A DNA stretch of 64,000 nucleotides from Thioclava sediminum (GCF_002020355.1 NZ_MPZV01000002.1:806001-870000); one strand, 5' to 3'. Counted from the first letter of the stretch, positions 9,571-19,159 are shown. Made by a program: numbers and translations. The notes: generated from the letters alone by a model not told the origin.

Positions 9571-10263
9571 ATGGATATCCGCATCAAAGCCCTGTTCGTT
9601 CACCTCCTGACCGCCACCGGCGCCGTGCTGTCGATGCTCGCGCTTCTCGCGGCCGCAGAGGGCGAATGGGCGCTGATGTTCCTCTGGCTCGTCACCGCAT
9701 TCTTCGTCGACGGGATCGATGGCCCGCTCGCGCGGCGCTACGATGTGAAGGCGAATTTCCCGCTCTATGACGGCGTCCTGATGGACCTGATCATCGACTA
9801 TCTGACCTATGTCTTCATCCCCGCCTTCGCGCTGTTCCAGTCGGGCCTGCTGCCGGGATGGACGGGCTGGCTCGCGATCATCGCGATTACCTATGGCAGC
9901 GTCGTCTACTTCTCCGACACCCGGATGAAGACGAAGGACAACTCGTTCCAGGGCTTCCCGGGCGCGTGGAACATGCTGGTGCTGGTGCTGTTCGCGCTCA
10001 AGCCCGGCTATTGGACGATCCTGCTCGTCGTCGTGGCGCTCGCCATCGCGATGTTCCTGCCACTCAAGTTCATCCACCCGGTGCGCACGAAACGCTGGCG
10101 CGTAGTCTCCTTGCCGATGGCGCTTTTGTGGACCTTCTTCGCGGGCTGGGCCGCATGGGTCGATTTCGATCCGGCAAGCTGGGCGCATTGGGGGCTGGTG
10201 GTCACGTCCATCTACCTGCTGCTCGTCGGCATCGTGCAACAACTCGTGCCCGAGCGAAGCTGA
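9571..10263 (+). CDS. pcs: Phosphatidylcholine synthase
   Basis: Condenses CDP-diacylglycerol directly with choline to give phosphatidylcholine in the inner membrane. The 230-residue protein is almost wholly hydrophobic, with about eight membrane segments. The CDP-alcohol phosphotransferase motif is present in the form typical of Pcs: DGIDGPLAR, then 12 residues before the glycine, then VLMDLIID. The usual family spacing is 8, and the wider gap is a recognised Pcs trait. It lies 42 bases after xerC. No other choline genes are adjacent, so choline uptake or supply must be encoded elsewhere. Confidence 0.88.
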   Translation: MDIRIKALFVHLLTATGAVLSMLALLAAAEGEWALMFLWLVTAFFVDGIDGPLARRYDVKANFPLYDGVLMDLIIDYLTYVFIPAFALFQSGLLPGWTGWLAIIAITYGSVVYFSDTRMKTKDNSFQGFPGAWNMLVLVLFALKPGYWTILLVVVALAIAMFLPLKFIHPVRTKRWRVVSLPMALLWTFFAGWAAWVDFDPASWAHWGLVVTSIYLLLVGIVQQLVPERS

Positions 10264-10322
10264 CTCGAACTGCGGCCCCGGCGCGGCGCCCCATGCCGCA
10301 CGGGCCGCGAAACGGAGGTCGC

Positions 10323-10805
10323 ATGCGCCGCAGTCTCGCACTTCTGGCTCTCGTGTTTTCCGCGCAAGCAGCCATGGCCGCGCCGGATTATCTCGACGAC
10401 CGCTCGACCCCGTCCACGCTGATCCGCTCGCTCTATAACGCGATCTCGCTGCATCACTACGCCCGCGCCTGGAGCTATTTCGCCGATCCCGAAAAGAACG
10501 GCGATTATGCGGATTTCGCGAAAGGCTATGCAAACACCGCCGAGGCTTCGGTCACGATCGGCCCGGTCGTGTCGGAAGGCGCGGCAGGCTCAATCTATAC
10601 CACGCTCGGGGTGACGGTGAGCGCCCGGACGCGTGACGGCAAAACCGAGAGTTTCGGCGGCTGCTATGTGACCCGCCAGATCGAGCCCGCGATTCAGGAG
10701 CCGCCCTTCACGCCGCTGCAAATCGTGACCGGGCACCTGATCGCGCGCCCGGCGGACGACGCCATGCCTGCCAGCTGCGACGACCAAGGCCAGCCGCGAT
10801 TTTAA
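10323..10805 (+). CDS. Secreted protein of unknown function
   Basis: Product of 160 residues with a clear signal peptide: MRRSLALLALVFSAQAAMA followed by a cut before APDY. GGAGG at 10314-10318 precedes the ATG. The mature part begins with a pattern common to periplasmic NTF2-like or uncharacterised proteins (STLIRSLYNAISLHHYARAWSYFADP) and contains two cysteines (GGCY and SCDD) that could form a disulfide. I do not recognise a family with certainty. Its 3' end meets the EamA transporter gene four bases away, in convergent orientation. Confidence 0.7.
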   Translation: MRRSLALLALVFSAQAAMAAPDYLDDRSTPSTLIRSLYNAISLHHYARAWSYFADPEKNGDYADFAKGYANTAEASVTIGPVVSEGAAGSIYTTLGVTVSARTRDGKTESFGGCYVTRQIEPAIQEPPFTPLQIVTGHLIARPADDAMPASCDDQGQPRF

Positions 10806-10809
10806 TCGC

Positions 10810-11646
10810 TCAGACCCGCGTCAGCACCACGCCTGAGACGATCAACAGCGCCGCCAGCGCCTTCGTCATCCGCATCTTCTCGCCGAAGACGAGCCAGCCG
10901 ATCAGCACCGCGAACAGGATCGAGGTCTCGCGCAGGGTTGCGACCAGCGCGATCGGCGCGCGGGTCATCGCCCAGATCGAGATCGCATAGGCCGCATAGG
11001 AAGCCGCTGCCCCTAGCGTCGCGATCCCCCATTCGCGTGGCGCGGCGCGCAACATCGCGGTCCCGCGCAGCCCGACCATGCCCGTCGCGAAGAACACTCC
11101 GCCCAGCACCATGATCCATCCGACATAGCCCACGGGCTCGCCTGAGATGCGCGCGCCCATCCCGTCGACCAGCGTATAGCTCGCGGTCGCCAGCGCCGAG
11201 CCCAGCGCATAGGGAAGCAGGCGGCGACTTTCACCATCGGTGAACACGCCACGCGCCATCAACGCGATCCCGAGCCCCAGCACCGCGATCCCTGCATATT
11301 CGAGCCCGCTGATCGCATCGATCGCCAGCGCGGCGGAGACGATCGCCACCATCATCGGCGCGGTTCCGCGCGCGATCGGATAGACCCGGCTCAGATCGCC
11401 CTGCTCATAGGCATGGGCGAGGAAGAACTTGTAGCCAAAATGGATCACGCCCGCGGCGAGGATCCAGCCGAGCGCGGCACTGTCCGGCAGCGGTCGCGAC
11501 AGGGCCACGACAAGCCCGATCAGAGCCTCGGCAATGGACAGCATCACCATGGCGCGGATTTTCGAGCCACCCAGGCGGATCAGCGCATTCCACAGGGCAT
11601 GCAGGAAGGCCGCGCCCAGCACCGCCGCCATGATCGTCAAACTCAT
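10810..11646 (-). CDS. EamA/DMT family transporter
   Basis: Integral membrane protein of 278 residues with about ten hydrophobic segments and two EamA-like halves, opening MSLTIMAAVLGAAFLHALWNALIRLGG. DMT-superfamily members of this kind export or take up metabolites such as amino acids; the substrate is not predictable here. The start at 11646 is supported by GAAGGG upstream on the reverse strand; a longer reading to 11718 would overlap no coding evidence. Divergent from truA. Confidence 0.8.
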   Translation of the reverse strand: MSLTIMAAVLGAAFLHALWNALIRLGGSKIRAMVMLSIAEALIGLVVALSRPLPDSAALGWILAAGVIHFGYKFFLAHAYEQGDLSRVYPIARGTAPMMVAIVSAALAIDAISGLEYAGIAVLGLGIALMARGVFTDGESRRLLPYALGSALATASYTLVDGMGARISGEPVGYVGWIMVLGGVFFATGMVGLRGTAMLRAAPREWGIATLGAAASYAAYAISIWAMTRAPIALVATLRETSILFAVLIGWLVFGEKMRMTKALAALLIVSGVVLTRV

Positions 11647-11788
11647 ATCCACGCCCTTCTCTGCCCGACCGGCAATCGGTAGCTCCGGGCCATGACGAGG
11701 GCAAGCCGCCCCGTGCATGGGCCCGCAATCGCGGCGCGTGGCCCGGAGGGGATTGCGAAACGGGGCGCGCTCGGGCTATGGCCGCTCC

Positions 11789-12556
11789 ATGCCGAGATAC
11801 GCGTTCAAAATCGAATATGACGGAGGGCCCTTCGCCGGGTGGCAGCGTCAGGCCGACCAGCCTTCGGTGCAGGGCGCGGTCGAGGCGGCTTTGGCCAAGC
11901 TCGAACCCGGCCCCCATACGATCGCCGCGGCTGGCCGCACCGATGCGGGCGTTCATGCCACCGGGCAGGTCGCCCATGCCGATCTGACGAAGGATTGGGA
12001 CCCGTTCCGGCTGTCGGAGGCGCTGAATTATCACCTGCGCCCCGCGCCGGTCGCGATCCTCGCCTGCGCCCGGGTCGAAGACGAATTCCACTCTCGATTC
12101 TCGGCGCAGGAGCGGCGCTACCTGTTCCGGCTCGTGCAACGCCGCGCGCCGGCAACCCATGACCGCGGACTGGTCTGGCAGGTCCTCAACCCGCTCGATA
12201 TCGAGGCGATGCGCGAAGGGGCCGCGCATCTGATCGGGCATCATGACTTCACCACCTTCCGCTCGACAATGTGCCAGTCGAACTCGCCGGTCAAAACGCT
12301 CGACGAGATCCGGATCGAGTCGCTCGACATCCCGCATGGGCGCGAGGTCCGGTTTCACCTGCGCGCGCGCAGCTTCCTGCACAATCAGGTCCGCTCGATC
12401 GTCGGCACGCTGGAGCGCGTCGGCGCCGGATCCTGGCCGCCCGAGCGCATGGGCGAAGCGCTCGCCGCGCGCGACCGTGCCGCTTGCGGACCCGTCTGCC
12501 CGCCGCAGGGCCTTTATCTAAGCGCGGTCGGCTATCCCAGCGATCCCTTCGCCTGA
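11789..12556 (+). CDS. truA: tRNA pseudouridine(38-40) synthase TruA
   Basis: Isomerises uridines 38-40 of the tRNA anticodon arm to pseudouridine. The 255-residue protein opens [21 protein letters not shown] and has the catalytic aspartate D52 in [14 protein letters not shown]; other family motifs are YLFRLV and [11 protein letters not shown]. The ATG at 11789 gives the usual N-terminus, whereas an upstream reading from 11717 adds an unrelated arginine-rich stretch. The 3' end overlaps the convergent polysaccharide gene by 25 bases. Confidence 0.93.
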   Translation: MPRYAFKIEYDGGPFAGWQRQADQPSVQGAVEAALAKLEPGPHTIAAAGRTDAGVHATGQVAHADLTKDWDPFRLSEALNYHLRPAPVAILACARVEDEFHSRFSAQERRYLFRLVQRRAPATHDRGLVWQVLNPLDIEAMREGAAHLIGHHDFTTFRSTMCQSNSPVKTLDEIRIESLDIPHGREVRFHLRARSFLHNQVRSIVGTLERVGAGSWPPERMGEALAARDRAACGPVCPPQGLYLSAVGYPSDPFA

Positions 12557-14643
12557 CGCGCCCCGCGCGCCGGGCGGGGCGGGGCAGGACATAATGGCAT
12601 TGGCGTTGGCAGGGCGATACCGCGCGTTTCAGCAGGGACGAACGCCGCGTCCTCATTCACGGCGCTTGCCACTTCGCTTCCGGGCGTTCCGTTTTGCCGG
12701 CACCAGTCCTTGTCGGTGACATCGATTTCCCGCGCGTCCGCGCTTTGTAGACGCGAGGCTTCGTCCAACACGAGCGGCGGTAGCGCATCGCCCTCCATTC
12801 GCCGCAGCGTCGATATGAGTTCCTCAAGCCGCTCCCGGCAACGCTGCGCCAAAGCCATATCTAGATAACGCAGAAGCAGGGCGGTCTCGCGTTCCGAGAG
12901 GTGGGCCACTGGCGCATGCGTGATCTTCGGATGCGCAGTCGCGCAGCTATGCGCGCCGGTCACGGGGGCCTCGTGCAACTTCTCCCCCCTCCGCAAACCG
13001 ATCCGCAACAACTCGATCTCGCCGTCGGGGCAGTCCGGCCCGCGCAGCCGTAACCCGCGCGCCTCGACCATCTGCCGGGCGAGATCGCCGATCCGGATCG
13101 GTGCGCCCATATCGAGCGCGTAGACCCGCCCCGAAACCTCCCAGCGCCCGGCGATCAGCACGAGCCGCGCCGCTTCGGCGATGGTCATGAAATAGCGTGT
13201 GGCGTCAGGATCGGTGAGCGTGATCGGGCCGCCTTGAGCGATTTGCCGTTCGAAAATCGGCACGACCGATCCTGACGAGCCGATCACATTTCCGAAGCGC
13301 ACGATCGAGAAAACTGTCGCGCCCGCGCGGGTCGCAAGATCCTGCACCACCAGCTCCGCCATCCGTTTCGACGCGCCCATGGCCGAGCGCGGTGCAATCG
13401 CCTTATCGCTGGAAATCAGCACGAACCGCGCAACTTTCGCGGCCCGCGCAGCCCGTGCGAGACAGACTGTGGCGGTGACGTTATTCGCGAATCCGGAAAG
13501 CGGGTTTTCTTCCACCAGCGCGACGTGCTTGTAGGCGGCGGCGTGGAACACGGCATCGATCGCCTCGCGTGCGAAGATCTCCCGCACCAGCGCCGCGTCC
13601 CCGGCGGAGCCGAGCCGGGTGACGAGATCGACACCCGCGCGGGCGGCGAGTGGCGTCAGGTCGGACAGGAGGGCGAACAGCGCGGGCTCCGAGAGTTCGA
13701 GCAGGACGAGTTTCGCCGGGCCACAGACGAGAATCTGACGACAAAGCTCTGCCCCGATGGAGCCGCCCGCCCCCGAGATGAGCACGGATTTTCCACAGTA
13801 GAACTCTGCCTCAGGCGGGTCGTCCCCGGTGATCTCACAGCGGCCCAGCCAGCGCTCGGGGCGCACCGGTTCGAGCCGCGCGGCAAGATCCGCGCCGCCG
13901 ACCAGCAGAGCGAAATCCGGCAGCGCCTCGCAGCGCAATCCAAGGGACGAGAGGTCACGCGCCAGCGCTGCCTTGCGCGGCTCGGGCAGGCGCGGATCGG
14001 CGAGGACGACGCGATCGACATTAAACTTGCGGATCAGCGCCTCGCGCGCCGCGGGGCCCAGAACCGGCACCCCGTACAACGTCGCGCCGCGCAAGACGGG
14101 GCTGTCGTCGAGATAGGCGCAGGTCAAAAAACCGGATCGGTCGCGCAACGCCCGTGCCAGAGCGATCCCCTCCGGCGTTGCGCCGTAGATCGCGATGCGC
14201 GAGACGACATTCGAACGTCGATAGAGCCATCCCGTGAGCGCCAGGAGTGCCCAACGCTGGACCACGATGCCCGATAGAAATGCGCAACCAAAGAAGAGCG
14301 CAGTGTCGCCGCCCTGCCACCCGAGGCCGACCCAGAGGGCCAGTGCAAGGAGGCAGGAGAGGACGACCGCTTTTCCCGCCCCCAGCATGGCGAAGTCCTT
14401 CAGGGGCAGGCGCGCCAAGCCGGTGCCGAGGCTCGCCACTGCGGCGAGACCGCTTCCGGTCAGGACCAGGAGCCAAGCATCCATTTCGAGGCTCCAGCGG
14501 CTCAAGGCAGGCGTGAGTTGCAACACCAACGCAAGGCACGCCATCGCGAGCAGCGCATCGAGCGTCGCGATGACAGCCGCCTTGCGCGGGCGCGACAGCG
14601 CGATCAGGCGCGTCGCGATTTTGTCGGTGAGCGCTTCCCTCAC
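12532..14643 (-). CDS. Membrane-bound nucleotide-sugar 4,6-dehydratase/epimerase (WbpM/FlaA1-like)
   Basis: Protein of 703 residues. The N-terminal 150 residues hold about four membrane segments, followed by a CoA-binding-like Rossmann region and then a catalytic extended-SDR domain (polysaccharide biosynthesis protein family). The NAD-binding loop is [12 protein letters not shown], and the active-site stretch [21 protein letters not shown] has the Met-x3-Lys variant known in FlaA1/WbpM dehydratases in place of Tyr-x3-Lys. It likely makes a UDP-4-keto-6-deoxy-hexosamine precursor for surface polysaccharide. The GTG start at 14643 is 5 bases after GGAGGG and overlaps the stop of the sugar transferase (GTGA), so the two form an operon. 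Confidence 0.85.
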   Translation of the reverse strand: MREALTDKIATRLIALSRPRKAAVIATLDALLAMACLALVLQLTPALSRWSLEMDAWLLVLTGSGLAAVASLGTGLARLPLKDFAMLGAGKAVVLSCLLALALWVGLGWQGGDTALFFGCAFLSGIVVQRWALLALTGWLYRRSNVVSRIAIYGATPEGIALARALRDRSGFLTCAYLDDSPVLRGATLYGVPVLGPAAREALIRKFNVDRVVLADPRLPEPRKAALARDLSSLGLRCEALPDFALLVGGADLAARLEPVRPERWLGRCEITGDDPPEAEFYCGKSVLISGAGGSIGAELCRQILVCGPAKLVLLELSEPALFALLSDLTPLAARAGVDLVTRLGSAGDAALVREIFAREAIDAVFHAAAYKHVALVEENPLSGFANNVTATVCLARAARAAKVARFVLISSDKAIAPRSAMGASKRMAELVVQDLATRAGATVFSIVRFGNVIGSSGSVVPIFERQIAQGGPITLTDPDATRYFMTIAEAARLVLIAGRWEVSGRVYALDMGAPIRIGDLARQMVEARGLRLRGPDCPDGEIELLRIGLRRGEKLHEAPVTGAHSCATAHPKITHAPVAHLSERETALLLRYLDMALAQRCRERLEELISTLRRMEGDALPPLVLDEASRLQSADAREIDVTDKDWCRQNGTPGSEVASAVNEDAAFVPAETRGIALPTPMPLCPAPPRPARGARQAKGSLG

Positions 14644-15257
14644 GCGATCCCTCCGCGCAGAGTTTGCCAGATCAGCGCAAGATCGAGCCGCCACGAGGCC
14701 TGTCTTTGGTAAAGCAGATCGAGCCGGGCTTTCTCGGGGACGCAAGCCTGATCGTAGATCCGTAGCGCCTCCTCTGCCGTCTGGCATCGCGCCAGCAGAC
14801 GCGCCTCTTTTTGAGCGAACTGCACGCTTGCGAGCCCGGTGATCCCCGGGGGGCTTGCGAGCACCTGCGCGTAGAGCTGCGGGAAACGCGCAACCACCTC
14901 GCGCAGCGGAGGGCGCGGTCCGACGAAGCTCATATCGCCGCGCAGGACGTTCCAGATTTGCGGCAACTCATCCGCGTGGCACCGGCGCAGGATCTGCCCA
15001 AGCGGGGTGATCCGCGCGCGCTTATGCCCGGCGGTGATGCCGTGATCGCCCGCCTCCGCCTCCATCGTGCGGAACTTCCACATCTGAAAGCTGCGCGTGG
15101 GACTGTGCATCCGTTCGCCGCCGTAGAACCACGGTCGCCCCTGCACCAGTGCAACCGCCAACCAGACCAGCACGATCAGCGGCAAGACCACGGGCAGCGC
15201 CAGCACCGCCAGCGTCAGATCGAAGAGACGTTTACGCCTGCGCCGGGCCAGGGTCAT
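14640..15257 (-). CDS. Undecaprenyl-phosphate sugar phosphotransferase
   Basis: Initiating glycosyltransferase of the bacterial sugar transferase (WbaP/PglC-like) family, which moves a sugar-1-phosphate to undecaprenyl phosphate at the inner membrane. The 205-residue protein has a basic N-terminus and one hydrophobic segment (LTLAVLALPVVLPLIVLVWL), then KFRTM and DELPQIWNVLRGDMSFVGPRP, the family signatures. It is the short form without the extra N-terminal membrane domain of WbaP. GGAG precedes the ATG at 15257. First gene of a two-gene operon with the dehydratase. Confidence 0.87.
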   Translation of the reverse strand: MTLARRRRKRLFDLTLAVLALPVVLPLIVLVWLAVALVQGRPWFYGGERMHSPTRSFQMWKFRTMEAEAGDHGITAGHKRARITPLGQILRRCHADELPQIWNVLRGDMSFVGPRPPLREVVARFPQLYAQVLASPPGITGLASVQFAQKEARLLARCQTAEEALRIYDQACVPEKARLDLLYQRQASWRLDLALIWQTLRGGIA

Positions 15258-15376
15258 GCCAAATCTCCAGTTACGGGTAGCCACAAGGGGCGAAACTTCC
15301 GCAAGCCTAGGCAGGTCGCAGTTGCGATGCGGTTAACGCAGCCCCGCTCCCATGACCGGACCTCACGACACCTGAC

Positions 15377-15391
15377 ACCGATACAATCGGT
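15377..15391. promoter_or_regulatory. Short perfect palindrome in a divergent intergenic region
   Basis: ACCGAT-ACA-ATCGGT is a 6-3-6 palindrome 58 bases before the aminotransferase ATG and between it and the divergent sugar transferase. It could be an operator; no regulator is assigned. Confidence 0.25.
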
Positions 15392-15449
15392 CGTATGGAC
15401 TTCGCGGGGCGCGAGTGGTTGGATCGCGCCCGATACGAAGGAGGCACCG

Positions 15450-16316
15450 ATGGCATTCGGCAAAAACATCCGCACATGGTTCGAAGGCGCATGGCACGAG
15501 GGCGATATCGCCGTCATGCGCGCCGCCGATCACGGGCTTTGGCAAGGCAGCTCAGTCTTTGACGGGGCGCGGCTTTTCGACGGGGTCGTCCCCGATCTCG
15601 ACGCGCATTGCGCGCGCACCAACCGCTCCGCCGAGGCGCTGATGATCACGCCGACTCTCGCCGCCGAGGAGATTGTCGAAATCGCGCGCGAGGGCCTGCG
15701 GAAATACGACAAGGGTGCCGCCGTTTACGTGCGCCCGATGTATTGGGCGATCGCGGGTTCCGATCTGGGGGTGGCGCCGAAGCCCGGCGAGACCGGATTC
15801 GCACTGTGCCTCGAAGAGGTGGCGATGCCCGACCCCGGCAAGTCGACGACGCTGACCACCACGCAATTCCGCCGCCCCGTTCTGGCCGATAACGTCACGG
15901 ATGCGAAGGCGGGCTGTCTCTATCCGAACAACGCGCGGATGCTGGTCGAGGCGCAGCGCAAAGGCTTCGGCAACGCGCTGGTGCAGGACGCGATGGGCAA
16001 CGTCGCCGAAAGCGCGACGGCAAACGTCTGGATGGTGAAGGATGGCGAGTATTTCACGCCCATGCCGAACGGCACCTTCCTTGCAGGCCTCACGCGCAAA
16101 CGGATCATGGGCCTTCTGCGCGAGGGTGGCGAGACGGTGCATGAAGCGGTGCTGACGCTCGACGATTTCCGCAATGCCGACGAGGTCTTCCTGACCGGCA
16201 ACTTCGCCAAGGTCACGCCGGTCGCGGGCTTCGACGATGTCAGCTACACGCCCGGCAAAGGCACCCAGCGGGCGCGCGAGGCCTATATGGACTGGGCACA
16301 AGGGTCGCCGCTTTGA
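15450..16316 (+). CDS. Class IV PLP aminotransferase, branched-chain aminotransferase type
   Basis: Fold-type IV PLP enzyme of 288 residues, closest in layout to branched-chain amino acid aminotransferase (IlvE). The PLP lysine is probably K153 in NVTDAKAGCLYPNNARM; other motifs are DHGLWQGSSVFDG near the N-terminus, YVRPMYW, and a GNVAESATANVWMV stretch that contacts the cofactor. It would reversibly transaminate leucine, isoleucine and valine with 2-oxoglutarate, but D-amino-acid aminotransferase activity cannot be excluded by eye. AAGGAGG at 15438-15444 supports the ATG at 15450. A longer frame running from 14811 is only antisense to the sugar transferase. Confidence 0.87.
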   Translation: MAFGKNIRTWFEGAWHEGDIAVMRAADHGLWQGSSVFDGARLFDGVVPDLDAHCARTNRSAEALMITPTLAAEEIVEIAREGLRKYDKGAAVYVRPMYWAIAGSDLGVAPKPGETGFALCLEEVAMPDPGKSTTLTTTQFRRPVLADNVTDAKAGCLYPNNARMLVEAQRKGFGNALVQDAMGNVAESATANVWMVKDGEYFTPMPNGTFLAGLTRKRIMGLLREGGETVHEAVLTLDDFRNADEVFLTGNFAKVTPVAGFDDVSYTPGKGTQRAREAYMDWAQGSPL

Positions 16317-16390
16317 GCCTCGACACCCCCGCGGTTGCCAAAGACCTCGCGCCGGGCGATGATCCACGAACACCCCGTCCCGGAGGAGCC

Positions 16391-16846
16391 ATGCGCAAGT
16401 TTCTGGTTGTGCTCGACGATACCCGCGAATGCCTCAACGCGATGCGGTTCGCGGCGATGCGCGCGAACCATACCGGCGGCGGCGTCATCATCCTCTCGGT
16501 GATCCCGCCCGACGAATACCAGCACTGGATCGGCGTGGCCGAGATCATGCGCGAAGAAGCCCGCGAGCGGATCGAGGCGCATTTCGAGGTCTTCGCGAAA
16601 TGGATGCGCGACCGTCAGGGCGTGGAGCCGGAACTGGTGATCCGCGAGGGTGAACCCGTGCCCGAGATCATCGCCGTGATGGACGAACATCCCGAGATCG
16701 GCGTGCTGGTCCTCGGCGCAGGCTCCGGCAAGGGCGGTGCGGGGCCGCTGGTCAGCCAGATGGTCAAGCAGGCCGGAACGCTGCCCTGCCCGCTGACGAT
16801 CGTGCCGGGCGAGATGTCGAAGGAAAAGCTCGAACAGATCACCTGA
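16391..16846 (+). CDS. Universal stress protein (UspA family)
   Basis: Single Usp domain of 151 residues: MRKFLVVLDDTRECLNAMRFA at the start and the ATP-loop-like LGAGSGKGGAGPLVSQM near 110-128. USPs of this kind bind ATP and protect cells in stress or stasis by unclear means. GGAGGAG directly ahead of the ATG at 16391 fixes the start. It is 74 bases after the aminotransferase and 3 bases before the DUF2267 gene, so it probably belongs to the same transcript. Confidence 0.85.
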   Translation: MRKFLVVLDDTRECLNAMRFAAMRANHTGGGVIILSVIPPDEYQHWIGVAEIMREEARERIEAHFEVFAKWMRDRQGVEPELVIREGEPVPEIIAVMDEHPEIGVLVLGAGSGKGGAGPLVSQMVKQAGTLPCPLTIVPGEMSKEKLEQIT

Positions 16847-16849
16847 CCG

Positions 16850-17308
16850 ATGCCGATGCCCTGGACCTATCGCCATGCGCAGAAGGAGTTCGCCTCTTTC
16901 CTCGCCGATGCGCGCGATCGGATGAGCCTCGGCTCCGACAATATGACCTACACGGCGGTGGAGGGCGTCTTCGTCACCTTCCGTGCGCGGCTGCGCCCTG
17001 TCGAGGCGATCGCCTTCGCCGATTGCCTGCCTGCGGTGTTGCGCGCGATCTTCCTGTATCACTGGGATGTGATGGCGGCGCCGCGCCCGTTCGGCAGCCG
17101 GACCGAGATGACCCGCGAAGCGCAGGCGTTGCGCCCGCATCACAACCTGACCCCCGACAATGCCATCGAGGCCACCGCCTTTGCGCTCTGGCGCCATGTC
17201 AATCGTCGTGACTTCGAGGCCGCTCTTGCGCGGATCGGGCCGGAAGCGGAGGCGTTCTGGCGCCCGGAGGTCACCGATCCCGCCCAGATCGCGCCGCGCA
17301 TCATCTAG
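16850..17308 (+). CDS. DUF2267 domain protein
   Basis: Protein of 152 residues matching the DUF2267 layout: MPWTYRHAQKEFASFLADARDRM, then two helical repeats with LRPVEAIAFADCLPAVLRAIF and a tryptophan. The family is all-helical and of unknown function, often found near stress genes, which fits the universal stress protein directly upstream. No strong ribosome-binding site; the start could be 16850 or the ATG at 16856. Confidence 0.72.
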   Translation: MPMPWTYRHAQKEFASFLADARDRMSLGSDNMTYTAVEGVFVTFRARLRPVEAIAFADCLPAVLRAIFLYHWDVMAAPRPFGSRTEMTREAQALRPHHNLTPDNAIEATAFALWRHVNRRDFEAALARIGPEAEAFWRPEVTDPAQIAPRII

Positions 17309-17378
17309 CGCATAGCCGCGATTACTTGATTAATTCAGTCGGAAGGCGCATATGAGCGGCAAGCCAAGGAGGCACGCG

Positions 17379-17939
17379 ATGTTTATTCAGACCGAGACGA
17401 CCCCGAACCCCGCGACGCTGAAATTCCTGCCCGGCCAGACCGTGCTGGAGACCGGCACCGCTGATTTCCCCTCCGCCGAAGCGGCGGCCAAATCGCCGCT
17501 GGCCAAGCGCGTTTTCGCAGTGCCCGGCGTGACCGGCGTGTTCTTCGGCTCGGACTTCGTGACCGTGACGAAAGATGACGCGACTAGCTGGGATCACGCG
17601 AAACCGGCGATCCTCGGCGCGATCATGGAGCATTTCCAGTCCGGCGCCCCGGTGATCGAAGGCGAAGCCGCGCCCTCGGGCCATGCCGAGCATGACGGCG
17701 AGGACGGCGCGATCGTCTCGCAGATCAAAGAGTTGCTCGACACCCGCGTGCGCCCGGCCGTGGCGCAGGACGGTGGCGACATCACCTTCCACGGGTTCGA
17801 GCGTGGCGTGGTCTACCTGCACATGCAGGGCGCTTGCGCCGGGTGCCCCTCGTCGACGCTGACGCTCAAGATGGGGATCGAGAACCTGCTCAGACACTAC
17901 ATCCCCGAGGTTTCAGAGGTCCGTCCGGTCAATGCCTGA
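17379..17939 (+). CDS. NifU/Nfu-type iron-sulfur cluster carrier protein
   Basis: Fe-S cluster scaffold/carrier of 186 residues. The N-terminal Nfu domain (MFIQTETTPNPATLKFLPGQ to about 95) is joined by an acidic linker to a NifU-like C-terminal domain with the cluster-binding CxxC in GACAGCPSS. It delivers 4Fe-4S clusters to client enzymes. AAGGAGG precedes the ATG at 17379. Its 3' end overlaps tsaB by 8 bases. Confidence 0.9.
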   Translation: MFIQTETTPNPATLKFLPGQTVLETGTADFPSAEAAAKSPLAKRVFAVPGVTGVFFGSDFVTVTKDDATSWDHAKPAILGAIMEHFQSGAPVIEGEAAPSGHAEHDGEDGAIVSQIKELLDTRVRPAVAQDGGDITFHGFERGVVYLHMQGACAGCPSSTLTLKMGIENLLRHYIPEVSEVRPVNA

Positions 17940-18582
17940 TCTGACGCTAGGCTTCGACACATCGGCCGCGCATTGCGCGGCCGCTTTGCTGTCGGGTGAT
18001 GACTGCCTCGTCGCGCGCCACGAAGAGATGGGGCGCGGTCAGGCCGAACGGCTGATGCCGCTTCTGGAAGAGGTGCTCGCAGAGGCAGGCGTCGGCTGGC
18101 GCGACCTGACGCGGATCGGCGTCGGGATCGGGCCGGGGAATTTCACCGGCGTCCGCATCGCCGTCTCCGCCGCGCGTGGATTGTCGCTGAGCCTGCGGGC
18201 CCCGGCTCTCGGCGTCTCGATCACCGACGCTGCGCAATTCGGCAGCGAAGGTCCGGTGCTTGCAGCCGTCGCAGCACCACGGGAACGAGCCTATCTCGAA
18301 GGGTTCCGCACCGCTCAGTCCATCCCGCTCGATCTACATGAACTCGACGCGCTTCCCGAGGGCTTGGCCGAACCCGGCCTGACCTGCATCGGCACCGCCG
18401 CCGAGGAGGTCGCCCAACGGATCGGCGCCGCCGCCGCGCCCGCCGCTTTCGCGCCTGCCGAAGCCATCGCACGGATCGCAGCCTCTCGCGAATTCATCCC
18501 CGGAGAACGCCCCGCGCCGCTTTATCTGCGTGCGGCCGATGCCGCTCCGCCCTCCGATCCGCCGCCAAGGATCCTCGACTGA
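17932..18582 (+). CDS. tsaB: tRNA N6-threonylcarbamoyladenosine biosynthesis protein TsaB
   Basis: Partner of TsaD/TsaE in making the universal t6A37 modification of ANN-decoding tRNAs. The 216-residue ASKHA-fold protein begins LTLGFDTSAAHCAAALL and has the conserved GVGIGPGNFTGVRIAVSAARGL stretch near 62-83. It overlaps nfu upstream (8 bases) and rimI downstream (1 base), giving a tight three-gene unit; tsaB followed by rimI is a widely conserved pair. Confidence 0.92.
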   Translation: MPDLTLGFDTSAAHCAAALLSGDDCLVARHEEMGRGQAERLMPLLEEVLAEAGVGWRDLTRIGVGIGPGNFTGVRIAVSAARGLSLSLRAPALGVSITDAAQFGSEGPVLAAVAAPRERAYLEGFRTAQSIPLDLHELDALPEGLAEPGLTCIGTAAEEVAQRIGAAAAPAAFAPAEAIARIAASREFIPGERPAPLYLRAADAAPPSDPPPRILD

Positions 18583-19007
18583 TGCGCGCCGAAGCCCTCG
18601 CCGAGCTGCATGCCGCCTGCTTCACAACACCACGCCCGTGGAACGAGGCCGAATTCCGGGATCTGATGCGCAGCCCCGGCACTTTCCTGTTGAACGAGAA
18701 CCGAGGCTTCCTTCTGGGACGCGTCATCGCGGGCGAGGCCGAGCTTCTGACCCTCGCGGTCGACCCGAAAGCGCGGCGCAACGGCACCGGCCGCGCGCTG
18801 GTGGAGCGGTTCGCACAGGAAGCCGAGGCGCTGGGGGCCGAAAGCGCCTTCCTCGAAGTCTCCGCCGAGAATGACGCCGCGCGCGCGCTTTATGCCGCGA
18901 CCGGCTGGAAGGAATCGGGGCGTCGCAAGGGCTATTACCGCAGCCCGGAAGGCGATCGCATCGACGCGCTGGTTCTCACTTTGCCACTCGCTAGAGCGAC
19001 AAGCTGA
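18582..19007 (+). CDS. rimI: Ribosomal-protein-alanine N-acetyltransferase-like GNAT protein
   Basis: GNAT acetyltransferase of 141 residues. The acetyl-CoA-binding motif is LAVDPKARRNGTGRALVERF, followed by LEVSAENDAARALYAATGWKE, typical of RimI, which acetylates the N-terminus of ribosomal protein S18. It starts within the tsaB stop (TGATG). The neighbour and size favour RimI, but substrate assignment by sequence is only probable. Confidence 0.85.
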   Translation: MRAEALAELHAACFTTPRPWNEAEFRDLMRSPGTFLLNENRGFLLGRVIAGEAELLTLAVDPKARRNGTGRALVERFAQEAEALGAESAFLEVSAENDAARALYAATGWKESGRRKGYYRSPEGDRIDALVLTLPLARATS

Positions 19008-19096
19008 CCGTTCAATCAAATTTGTCTTGCGACCCCGCGTCATCCACAACTTGACGCTTGACCCCTTTGGCAAGCTCTGCCCAAATCGCCGGGTCC

Positions 19097-19116
19097 GCGC
19101 GCTGAACCGAGCGCGC
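19097..19116 (+). other. Perfect hairpin in the leader of the nucleoside transporter operon
   Basis: GCGCGCT (19097-19103) and AGCGCGC (19110-19116) form a 7-bp perfect stem with loop GAACCG, 43 bases ahead of the BMP protein ATG. There is no T-run, so it is not a canonical terminator; it may be mRNA structure or an operator. Confidence 0.35.
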
Positions 19117-19159
19117 CAACAGGCTTATCCAACAGGGCCATAACGTTCGGGAGTAATCC

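Noticed and set aside
8524-10533. A 669-codon minus-strand frame
   Set aside because: Runs antisense through xerC and pcs, both with complete motifs.
19008-19159. Purine riboswitch ahead of the nucleoside operon
   Set aside because: Only one short hairpin is visible; there is no three-way junction with the conserved loop sequences of a purine riboswitch.
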